From assembly GCA_023336855.1 (NCBI GenBank), contig JAMBLK010000142.1, positions 1-8,463 of the forward strand: a DNA stretch of 8,463 bases. Direction: 5' to 3'. Below the pieces are notes generated by a model. That model was not told where the DNA came from, made no database searches, and saw only the letters and a program-made list of their open reading frames with translations. This DNA comes from Actinomycetes bacterium. GTDB lineage: Bacteria; Actinomycetota; Acidimicrobiia; Spongiisociales; UBA5794. Positions 1-5,279 of this stretch are shown piece after piece; the stretch's first letter is position 1; each line of letters starts with the position of its first letter. Both the position numbers and the translations under genes were made by a program.

Positions 1-36
1 AGTAGCAAGTAGCAAGTACTCCGCTACTCAGCTACG
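1..36. repeat. Short tandem and inverted GTAGC repeat
   Basis: The first bases hold a 7-nt unit (AGTAGCA) twice in tandem plus a partial third copy. Two GCTAC words follow at about 23-27 and 31-35, the reverse complement of the GTAGC words at 3-7 and 10-14. The piece can therefore fold as an imperfect hairpin. It may mark the 3' end of a gene outside the window, which would make the BMC-H gene first in its operon. Its composition resembles the repeats at 3719-3783 and 8313-8330. There is no T-tract, so a terminator role is only a guess. Confidence 0.5.
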
Positions 37-58
37 CACACCGATAACAACGAACGCC

Positions 59-64
59 TAGAGT
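59..64 (+). promoter_or_regulatory. Possible -10 box of the BMC operon
   Basis: TAGAGT fits the TAnnnT -10 pattern and lies 27 nt before the BMC-H start codon, predicting a leader of roughly 20 nt that contains the AGGAG ribosome-binding site at 81-85. No good -35 hexamer is visible at the expected distance. A single hexamer match is weak evidence. Confidence 0.25.
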
Positions 65-91
65 CAATCGAAATCAGAGAAGGAGCAAGAA

Positions 92-394
92 ATGGCTGAC
101 GCACTAGGGATGATCGAGTGCCGGAGCTTTGCCGCGATGGTCGAATCGGCCGACGCGATGGTGAAGGCAGCGAAGGTCGAACTCGTGTCATACGAGGAGA
201 CCGGTGGCGGTTACGTGACGGCGATCGTTCGCGGAGACGTTGCCGCAGTGAAGGCCGCAGTCGACGCCGGCATTCGCGGTGCGGAGAAAGTCGGCGAGGT
301 CATCTCGACGCACGTCATCGCCCGCCCGCATCTCAACCTCGATCTCATTCTCCCGCTCGGACGGGCCGGCGAGGCCACAGAAGAGCTCGGCTGA
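92..394 (+). CDS. BMC-H hexameric microcompartment shell protein
   Basis: A 100-residue protein with one BMC domain (Pfam BMC fold), the usual length for the hexamer that tiles the flat shell facets. The N-terminal LGMIE start, the ADAMVKAAKVEL helix (edge lysine K25), the VRGDVAAVKAAVDAG segment and the IARPH motif (R78) are all hallmarks of PduA/EutM-type shell proteins. The pore loop reads T37-G-G-G40 after E36, where PduA has K-I-G-S-G, so pore chemistry should differ. From memory the whole protein is very close to the Haliangium ochraceum BMC-H, which has a KTGGG loop. The start is set by AGGAG six bases upstream. It is the first shell gene of a six-gene + strand cluster; a strong own ribosome-binding site fits the most abundant shell component. 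The 35-nt gap to the next gene has no terminator. Confidence 0.96.
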   Translation: MADALGMIECRSFAAMVESADAMVKAAKVELVSYEETGGGYVTAIVRGDVAAVKAAVDAGIRGAEKVGEVISTHVIARPHLNLDLILPLGRAGEATEELG

Positions 395-429
395 TCCGGA
401 CTGCTCCACGCATTCAGGAGGTGGCATAG

Positions 430-717
430 ATGCAGCTCGGAAGGGTCACCGGGACACTGGTGTCGAGTCGCAAAGAGCCCCTCATGGAGGGGATGACGTT
501 CCTCGTCGTTCGTCAGATCGATGTCGACAACACCGACACGAACGCGTACGTCGTTGCGGTTGACGCGGTCGGAGCCGGTGTCGGAGAAGTCGTCATGTAC
601 GCCTCTGGCAGCTCCGCCCGCCAGACAGAGCTCACGAAGGACAAACCGTGTGATGCCGTCATCATGGGGATCGTCGATACGTGGGAGGTCGACGGCGAGA
701 CGGTGTTCGTGAAGTGA
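430..717 (+). CDS. BMC-P pentameric vertex protein (EutN/CcmL family), copy 1
   Basis: A 95-residue EutN/CcmL-family protein, expected to form the pentamers that cap the vertices of the icosahedral shell. It opens with MQLGRVTGTLV, the conserved first strand of the family. It carries VDAVGAGVGE (44-53), SSAR (61-64) and DAVIMGIVD (75-83), all standard family motifs. The C-terminus is a few residues longer than in the other two pentamer paralogues of this locus. A strong AGGAGGT site at 416-422, seven bases before the ATG, fixes the start. It lies between the hexamer and aldehyde dehydrogenase genes on the same strand, with only 7 nt to the next gene, so it is clearly in the operon. Role assignment rests on family motifs. 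Confidence 0.95.
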   Translation: MQLGRVTGTLVSSRKEPLMEGMTFLVVRQIDVDNTDTNAYVVAVDAVGAGVGEVVMYASGSSARQTELTKDKPCDAVIMGIVDTWEVDGETVFVK

Positions 718-724
718 GGCCCTG

Positions 725-2182
725 GTGCTGACCGAACAGGAGATCGCTGAGATCATCGCGCGCGTCAGCGGCCGTGTCGAAGCGGTCGAAGGTCGGAGCC
801 GGACGGGACCCTCACTGCGAGCTGCAGCGGAGAGCGCCGCCTTCTCGGCGAAGCTCGGCGACGGCATCTACGTGACGATCGACGAAGCGGTCGCCGCCGC
901 CCGACGGGCGTTCCTTGCATATCGAGAGATGGGACTCGAGAAGCGGAAGGTCATCGTTGAGGCGATGCGCTCAAAGATGCTCGCCGACGGTGAACGGCTG
1001 GCGTATCTGGCCCGTGAGGAGACCGGTCTCGGACGGGCCGAGGACAAGACCCTCAAGAACAGACTGGTCACGGTGCGGACCCCGGGTCCAGAGGACCTCG
1101 AACCGCAGGCCGTCACCGGCGACTCGGGCATGATGGTCACCGAGTACGCTCCGTACGGCGTGATCGGATCGATCTCGCCTGTTACCAACCCCACCTCGAC
1201 CGTGATCAACAACTCGATCGCGATGATCTCCGCCGGCAATGCCGTGACCTTCAACGTCCACCCGCATGCGAAGGACGTGTCGATCGAAAACATCCAGGTG
1301 CTCAACCGGGCGATCGTCGCCGCCGGAGGACCCCCCGATCTCGTCACCGCCATCGCCGAGCCGACGCTCGAATCGGCGAAGCGCCTGATGGGACATCCCG
1401 ACGTCCCGGTTCTGTTGGTCACTGGCGGACCCGGTGTGGTTCGCGAGGCGCTTGCGATGCCCAAGAAAGCCATCACGGCGGGGCCCGGCAACCCTCCGGC
1501 CGTCGTCGATCCGACTGCAGACTTCGATCAGGCGGGACGCGACATCGTGCGTGGCGCCTCGTTCGACAACAACATCGTCTGCGTCGACGAGAAGACCACG
1601 ATCGTTGTCGATAGCGTCGCCGACCGTCTCGTTCAGTCGATGGTTGCTCACGGTGCATACCGACTCAAGGAACACGAACTCAAGCGACTCGAACGGGTGA
1701 TCTTCAAGGAGATGGGGCCACAGGGGAAGCCGGGTGTCATCAACCCGCCGTGGATCGGAAAGGACGCCGCCGTCATTCTCTCTGAGATCGGCGTGTCCGT
1801 CGACCGAGACGTTCGCCTCCTCGTCGCCGAGGTGCCGGCCGGGCACAACCTCGTTTGGACGGAACAGATGATGCCCGTGATGCCCGTCGTCCGGGTCAAG
1901 GACGTCGATGCGGCTATCGACCTCGCCGTACGTTCCGAACACGGATTCCGACATACCGCCTCGATTCACTCCACCAACGTCGACACCATCACACGCATGG
2001 CACGAGAGATGAACTGCTCGATCATGGTGGCGAACGGCCCGAACATCTCCGGCCTCGGTGACGGGGGAGAGGGCTTCAGTTCCTTCTCGATCGCCAGTCC
2101 GACGGGTGAGGGCCTGACCCGCCCCAGGACGTTCTCCCGCATCCGACGGGTGACCGTCGTGGGAGCGATGCGCATTGTCTGA
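725..2182 (+). CDS. CoA-acylating aldehyde dehydrogenase, BMC cargo (PduP/EutE-like)
   Basis: A 485-residue aldehyde dehydrogenase of the EutE/PduP type, which oxidises an aldehyde with NAD+ and CoA to acyl-CoA inside a microcompartment. Visible motifs are GVIGSISPVTNP (145-156), GNAVTFNVHP (171-180), TAGPGNPPAV (251-260), the catalytic FDNNIVC with Cys286, and NGPNISGLGDGGEGF with SPTGEG near the C-terminus. Cys in the FDNNxxC context is the acylating-family signature. Residues 2-20 (LTEQEIAEIIARVSGRVEA) form an amphipathic helix, followed by a low-complexity linker before the catalytic domain begins near GDGIYVTIDEA (45-55). That layout is typical of an encapsulation peptide. The GTG start has a GAGG five bases upstream and lies 7 nt after the pentamer stop. 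The substrate (acetaldehyde, propionaldehyde or other) cannot be read from sequence. Confidence 0.94.
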   Translation: MLTEQEIAEIIARVSGRVEAVEGRSRTGPSLRAAAESAAFSAKLGDGIYVTIDEAVAAARRAFLAYREMGLEKRKVIVEAMRSKMLADGERLAYLAREETGLGRAEDKTLKNRLVTVRTPGPEDLEPQAVTGDSGMMVTEYAPYGVIGSISPVTNPTSTVINNSIAMISAGNAVTFNVHPHAKDVSIENIQVLNRAIVAAGGPPDLVTAIAEPTLESAKRLMGHPDVPVLLVTGGPGVVREALAMPKKAITAGPGNPPAVVDPTADFDQAGRDIVRGASFDNNIVCVDEKTTIVVDSVADRLVQSMVAHGAYRLKEHELKRLERVIFKEMGPQGKPGVINPPWIGKDAAVILSEIGVSVDRDVRLLVAEVPAGHNLVWTEQMMPVMPVVRVKDVDAAIDLAVRSEHGFRHTASIHSTNVDTITRMAREMNCSIMVANGPNISGLGDGGEGFSSFSIASPTGEGLTRPRTFSRIRRVTVVGAMRIV

Positions 2183-2780
2183 TCCATCGATCGCCATCGT
2201 CGAGTTCGACTCGATCGCCGTCGGCATCTTCACCGGTGACGCCATGGTGAAGTCGTCACCGGTCACCTCGATCTATGCAGGAACCGTTCACCCGGGCCGG
2301 TACCTGGTTCTCGTCACCGGAGATACGGCAAGCGTCGAAATCGCGCTCGAGATCGGACGCGATGCAGGCGCCGATTCGGTGATCGACTCGATCTTCCTTC
2401 CGGCCGTTCATGACGACGTGGTCGCTGCGATCGTGTCATCGGTCGAAGCGGCAGACTTCGACGGTGATGCCACCGGCATCGTCGAGACGAACACCGTCGC
2501 CAGTGTTGTCGAAGCCGCCGATGCCGGTGTCAAAGCCGCCGCTGTGTCGTTGCCCGCGGTCCGCCTGGCCGACGGCCTCGGAGGGAAGGGCTATGCGGTG
2601 TTCACGGGCCCCATCGCTGAGGTGGAGGAGGCCGTGGGAGCGGCTGTCGAACGCTTGGAACCGACCGGGCACCTCATCCGGCACGTGATCATCGCCCAGA
2701 TCCACGACGAGATGCGACAGAACCTCGCCGAGGACCTTCGTTTCAACCAGCGACTCGCCCGTCACCGAGGGGATCGCTGA
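2175..2780 (+). CDS. BMC-T tandem-domain trimeric shell protein (single-layer, PduT-like)
   Basis: A 201-residue protein with two BMC domains, about residues 5-82 and 98-178, expected to form a pseudohexameric trimer in the shell facets. Domain 1 (SIAVG..TGDAMVKSSPV, then TVHPGRYLVLVTGD) and domain 2 (GIVETNTVAS, AADAGVKAAAV, GLGGKGYAVFTG) align by eye with PduT and H. ochraceum BMC-T1, not with the stacked PduB/EutL/CcmP kinds. In PduT the first-domain pore loop has a cysteine (TICPGK) that binds a [4Fe-4S] cluster; here the same position is His39. The TTG start overlaps the dehydrogenase gene by 8 nt and has GGGAG at 2161-2165. The nearest in-frame ATG would delete the first strand of the domain. 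The C-terminal tail (about 181-201) is charged and of unknown role. Confidence 0.93.
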   Translation: MSDPSIAIVEFDSIAVGIFTGDAMVKSSPVTSIYAGTVHPGRYLVLVTGDTASVEIALEIGRDAGADSVIDSIFLPAVHDDVVAAIVSSVEAADFDGDATGIVETNTVASVVEAADAGVKAAAVSLPAVRLADGLGGKGYAVFTGPIAEVEEAVGAAVERLEPTGHLIRHVIIAQIHDEMRQNLAEDLRFNQRLARHRGDR

Positions 2781-3046
2781 TGCAACTGGGCAGAGTCACC
2801 GGGACCGTCGTGGCGACAGTCAAGTCTGAAGGCCTCGAAGGCTTCAAGTTTCTCGTTGTACAACCGCTGAACAAGCAGCAGGAACCCGTCGGACGACCCG
2901 TGATCGCCGCCGACGCCGTCTATATGGCAGGCCCCGGGGAACTCGTCTACTTCGTCGCGTCTCGAGAAGCTGCCGAAGCCCTCGAGCCTCGATTCGTACC
3001 GGTCGACCACGCGATCGTCGGAATCGTCGATCAGGTGATGACATGA
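2780..3046 (+). CDS. BMC-P pentameric vertex protein (EutN/CcmL family), copy 2
   Basis: An 88-residue EutN/CcmL-family vertex protein. The start MQLGRVTGTVV and the end VDHAIVGIVDQV are clearly of the family. The middle departs from its two neighbours: AGPGELVYFVASREAAEAL (50-68) replaces the GAGVGE and NSAR/SSAR motifs. From memory this matches one of the H. ochraceum BMC-P proteins (SREAALAL, FVPVDAAIVGIVD), so it is a recognised sub-branch and not decay. Its ATG overlaps the TGA of the trimer gene by one base, and GAGGGG at 2767-2772 supports the start. The tight join implies co-translation with BMC-T and with the next pentamer. It probably occupies vertices or has a specialised contact; the difference in role among the three pentamers is unknown. 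Confidence 0.93.
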   Translation: MQLGRVTGTVVATVKSEGLEGFKFLVVQPLNKQQEPVGRPVIAADAVYMAGPGELVYFVASREAAEALEPRFVPVDHAIVGIVDQVMT

Positions 3047-3309
3047 AGATCGGAAGGGTTTCAGGGAACGTCGTCTCGACCATCAACCATCCGTTCTTCG
3101 ACGGACGGGCACTCATGATCTGCGACATCCTCGACGTCGACGGTGAACCCGACGGGTACACGATCGCCGTCGACACGGTCGGCGCCGGCGTTGGAGAGAC
3201 GGTGCTGATCATCGACGAAGGCAACTCGGCTCGCCAGATCTTCGGCCTGACCACCGGACCGATCCGCGCCGTCATCACCGGCATCATCGATTCGATCGAC
3301 ACCGTCTGA
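3043..3309 (+). CDS. BMC-P pentameric vertex protein (EutN/CcmL family), copy 3
   Basis: An 88-residue vertex protein with the full canonical EutN/CcmL signature: MKIGRVSGNVVSTINHP at the start, AVDTVGAGVGETVLIIDEG (42-60), NSARQ (61-65) and AVITGIIDSI near the end. It overlaps copy 2 in an ATGA arrangement (ATG at 3043-3045, TGA at 3044-3046) with AGGTGA just upstream, so translation is likely coupled. It is the last recognisable gene of the BMC operon; the following gene, 37 nt away, encodes an unrelated lipoprotein with its own promoter-like box. No terminator hairpin is evident in the 37-nt gap, so read-through cannot be excluded. Confidence 0.95.
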   Translation: MKIGRVSGNVVSTINHPFFDGRALMICDILDVDGEPDGYTIAVDTVGAGVGETVLIIDEGNSARQIFGLTTGPIRAVITGIIDSIDTV

Positions 3310-3333
3310 TACACCGGATACCCCATACAGCGC

Positions 3334-3339
3334 TAGCCT
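3334..3339 (+). promoter_or_regulatory. Possible -10 box of leaderless lipoprotein transcript
   Basis: TAGCCT (TAnnnT) ends 7 nt before the GTG start of the lipoprotein gene, and no Shine-Dalgarno sequence is present. That geometry would start transcription at or very near the G of GTG, giving a leaderless mRNA. A -35 element is not convincing. The same geometry recurs before pgl. Confidence 0.4.
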
Positions 3340-3346
3340 CCGCGCC

Positions 3347-3715
3347 GTGCTGAAACGAACCCTCATCCTCCTGGCAGTCGTGCTCGCCCTCGTGCTGTCC
3401 GCGTGCGGCGGTGGCGAACCGGAGACGTGTGAAGACATCGCAGATGTCACCGTTGATCTCATGCAGGACCTCATCGACGACGTCGAGGAGGAAGTCGGTG
3501 ACATGACGGTCGAGGAACTCAACGCCACCGGAGGTGACCTCCCGTCAGTGGAGAAGTTCGAGAATGAAGCGACGAAGATCAACGACCGGGCCATCGAACT
3601 CGAGTGCAGCCAGACAACCATCGAGTCCCTCGTTACCGAGAGAGTTCACCGACTCGAAGCCACCACCCCAATAGGCCAGTTCATGATCGAAGCAATCCGA
3701 TCAGGCGGCCTGTGA
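3347..3715 (+). CDS. Small secreted lipoprotein of unknown function
   Basis: A 122-residue protein with a lipoprotein signal peptide: K3-R4, a hydrophobic stretch at about 5-17 and a lipobox LSAC with Cys20. After cleavage and lipid attachment it should sit on the outer face of the cytoplasmic membrane. The mature part starts with a short GGGEPET spacer, is strongly acidic and probably helical (DLMQDLIDDVEEEVGD), and has two further cysteines, C28 and C87, that could form a disulfide. I recognise no catalytic motif or named family. The GTG start is chosen because the signal peptide begins directly there. It follows the BMC operon by 37 nt on the same strand, but a surface lipoprotein has no obvious role with a cytosolic shell, so the adjacency is probably incidental. 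Confidence 0.85.
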   Translation: MLKRTLILLAVVLALVLSACGGGEPETCEDIADVTVDLMQDLIDDVEEEVGDMTVEELNATGGDLPSVEKFENEATKINDRAIELECSQTTIESLVTERVHRLEATTPIGQFMIEAIRSGGL

Positions 3716-3718
3716 TGA

Positions 3719-3783
3719 GTAGATCAGTAGATCAGTAGAACGGGACGTCTGTTGCTCTACCTGCTACTGCTCTACTGCTCTAC
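3719..3783. repeat. Inverted array of octamer repeats between convergent genes
   Basis: The left arm (3719-3738) is built of the octamer ATCAGTAG in tandem; the right arm (3764-3783) is built of CTACTGCT. The reverse complement of the right arm matches the left at 18 of 20 positions. In RNA this forms a long stem with two mismatches and a loop of about 25 nt. It lies between the 3' ends of the lipoprotein and pgl genes, and the right arm covers the pgl stop codon. A two-way transcription terminator or a small dispersed repeat are both possible; there is no T-tract. Confidence 0.75.
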
Positions 3784-4448
3784 AGCCGCCCCGCTGCCCC
3801 GCGATCCAACAGCCACGTCACCTCTGCCGCCTCTTCCGCTACCAGGCCCGCAGGGAACGGTTCTCCTTCCGCGAGGATCCTTCTCAGCACGTCGGCTTTC
3901 GACGCCCCGGCGACGAGGAAAAGGAGATGCCTTGCGCTGCTCAGCAATGATGCCGTCGCCGTCAGACGCCATGTGTCGAATGCCGGAACCCAGTTCGCAA
4001 CGTAACCGGACCGCTCTGTGCCGAGGGCTTCGGTACCTGGGAACAGCGAGGCGGTGTGGCCGTCGTCTCCCATGCCGAGTAGCACAACATCGGGGACCGG
4101 ATCGAGTTCTGCGGCGAGGAGCAGGTCGTATGCCTCGGCAGCGATGTTCGGATCCTCAAGGGTGGTGTCGGGAGCGAGAAAACGCGCCGGTACGTGATCG
4201 AGTAGTTCCCGCCGCGCCATGAGAGCGTTCGCGTCCGGATCCTCCGGTGGGACCCACCGTTCGTCGGGGAGCCAGCAGGTCACCTGATCCCATGCGATGT
4301 CCCTAGTTCGCAACTCGCGATAGGCGGCCCGTGGCGTCGAACCGCCGGCGAGACCGAATGTTTTCGGTCCATCGCTCAGTAACTCGGCGAGGATGTCCGC
4401 GGTGACGACGGCGAGTTCTTCAAAGGAATCGGCAATCTCGATGCGCAT
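3780..4448 (-). CDS. pgl: 6-phosphogluconolactonase
   Basis: A 222-residue enzyme of the Pgl/DevB family, which hydrolyses 6-phosphoglucono-delta-lactone to 6-phosphogluconate, the second step of the oxidative pentose phosphate pathway, in the cytosol. The family motifs are intact: GLAGGSTPR (32-40) for phosphate binding, DERWVP (62-67), and GMGDDGHTASLFPGT (125-139). The length is normal. The reading frame stays open far upstream, but the family N-terminus (MRIEIADSFEELA) starts at the ATG chosen here. The gene diverges from the hydrolase gene with 18 bp between start codons. No Shine-Dalgarno sequence is seen; a TAGTTT box 7 nt upstream points to a leaderless mRNA. Unlike in many Actinomycetota, zwf, opcA and tal do not flank it here. 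Confidence 0.94.
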   Translation of the reverse strand: MRIEIADSFEELAVVTADILAELLSDGPKTFGLAGGSTPRAAYRELRTRDIAWDQVTCWLPDERWVPPEDPDANALMARRELLDHVPARFLAPDTTLEDPNIAAEAYDLLLAAELDPVPDVVLLGMGDDGHTASLFPGTEALGTERSGYVANWVPAFDTWRLTATASLLSSARHLLFLVAGASKADVLRRILAEGEPFPAGLVAEEAAEVTWLLDRGAAGRL

Positions 4449-4455
4449 GTCGACA

Positions 4456-4461
4456 AAACTA
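4456..4461 (-). promoter_or_regulatory. Possible -10 box of leaderless pgl transcript
   Basis: On the minus strand TAGTTT (TAnnnT) ends 7 nt before the pgl ATG, the same spacing as the box before the lipoprotein gene. It sits inside the 18-bp gap shared with the divergent hydrolase gene, so the rest of the promoter would overlap the hydrolase coding region. No -35 hexamer was identified. Confidence 0.4.
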
Positions 4462-4466
4462 GTGCC

Positions 4467-5105
4467 ATGGACATCACGTATGACGGCGGATCGGTGACGG
4501 GTATCACGGCCGGGGAGCCGGGACCGGTCGGTGTGCTGATCGCCCACGGCGCCGGTATCGGTCAGGATCACCCATGGATGGTTGCGGTTCGAGACGGTCT
4601 CGCAGATGCAGGCCTGTTCGTCATGTCGTTCAACTACCGGTACACGGAGGCAGGCCGCAAGGCGCCCGACCGGATGCCGATGTTGCTCACCGTGCACCGG
4701 GCGGCAGCCGATGCCATGGCGGAGGAGTGTGATCGGGTGGTGCTCGCCGGCAAGTCGATGGGAGGCAGGGTGGGGTCTCACCTCGCTGGAGATGACGGAT
4801 GGCCCGCCGCAGGACTCGTCTACTTCGGCTACCCGCTCGTCCCTATGGTGAAGGGCGACCCGCGACCCGTCGATCATCTCCAGGCCATCGAAGCACCCCA
4901 ACTGTTCTTCGCCGGCACTCGGGATCGGCTCTCACCTCCAACGCTGATTGCCGAGATAGCGCGATCGGTCCCAGATGGCACGCTGGAGGTAGTCGACGAC
5001 GGCGACCACTCCTTCAAAGTCCCAAAGCGGGCAGGGAAATCGAACGACGAGGTCCTCGGAGAAGTGGTCGCGACGACAGCCAAATGGATCGCCACCTGGG
5101 TCTGA
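4467..5105 (+). CDS. Small alpha/beta-fold hydrolase (KANL3/Tex30-like)
   Basis: A 212-residue alpha/beta hydrolase of the short predicted-hydrolase group that includes Tex30/KANL3 relatives. It shows AHGAG (26-30, oxyanion-hole region), FNYRY (55-59), the nucleophile elbow GKSMGGR with Ser97, GTRD with Asp153, and DGDHSF with His181. All three members of the catalytic triad are therefore present. The substrate is unknown; esterase or dienelactone-hydrolase-like activity would be typical. There is no signal peptide. The gene diverges from pgl with an 18-bp gap and lacks a Shine-Dalgarno sequence, so it may also be leaderless, though its -10 box is less clear than that of pgl. Its 3' end faces mutT1 across a repeat-rich gap. 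Confidence 0.87.
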   Translation: MDITYDGGSVTGITAGEPGPVGVLIAHGAGIGQDHPWMVAVRDGLADAGLFVMSFNYRYTEAGRKAPDRMPMLLTVHRAAADAMAEECDRVVLAGKSMGGRVGSHLAGDDGWPAAGLVYFGYPLVPMVKGDPRPVDHLQAIEAPQLFFAGTRDRLSPPTLIAEIARSVPDGTLEVVDDGDHSFKVPKRAGKSNDEVLGEVVATTAKWIATWV

Positions 5106-5107
5106 CC

Positions 5108-5194
5108 CCATTCCGCGGGCTCTCAGCGCCAAATAGAACGCCGCGTACCCAGGGTACGTGGCGTCCCATTTACGGTCTCCGGCCCGCGGAATGG
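5108..5194. repeat. 87-nt inverted-repeat element
   Basis: A perfectly paired 13-nt terminal inverted repeat (5108-5120 with 5182-5194) encloses a second, inner inverted repeat centred on base 5151 whose 20-nt arms (5131-5150 and 5152-5171) match at 17 positions. Both arms are the same length, with about 10 unpaired bases on each side between the stems. The left arm recurs at 5222-5255. The piece lies between convergent genes and codes for nothing visible. It could be a miniature mobile or REP-like element, or a bidirectional terminator. Confidence 0.8.
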
Positions 5195-5221
5195 ATCCGC
5201 TCCGGCACGCTCGCGTACCGT

Positions 5222-5269
5222 GGGCTCTCAGCGCCAAATAGGACGTCGCGTACCCTGGGTACGCGACGT
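5222..5269. repeat. Second repeat copy ending in a perfect 27-nt palindrome
   Basis: Bases 5222-5255 repeat 5117-5150 with 32 of 34 identities, 105 nt further on. The copy then closes into a perfect inverted repeat: arms 5243-5255 and 5257-5269, 13 nt each, around the single base 5256. Both differences from copy 1 within the arm are matched by changes on the other arm, so pairing is kept. The outer right arm of copy 1 is missing. The palindrome ends 10 nt before the mutT1 stop codon. Confidence 0.8.
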
Positions 5270-5279
5270 GTGAGGGGGG

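Noticed and set aside
971..2266. Long open frame on the minus strand across the aldehyde dehydrogenase gene
   Set aside because: The translation is rich in Asp, His, Arg and Gly with no family motif, as expected for the antisense of a GC-rich gene. The + strand product is a clear enzyme.
3347..3715. Lipoprotein as a functional part of the microcompartment
   Set aside because: It has a clear lipobox signal for export, whereas the shell is cytosolic. It also has its own promoter-like box; co-orientation is the only link.
4449..4901. N-terminal extension of pgl to a start near 4901
   Set aside because: The extension overlaps the divergent hydrolase gene, shows no homology, and the Pgl family begins at the ATG at 4448.
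5108..5269. CRISPR-like repeat pair
   Set aside because: Only two copies, unequal, with long internal palindromes and no regular spacers or cas genes.
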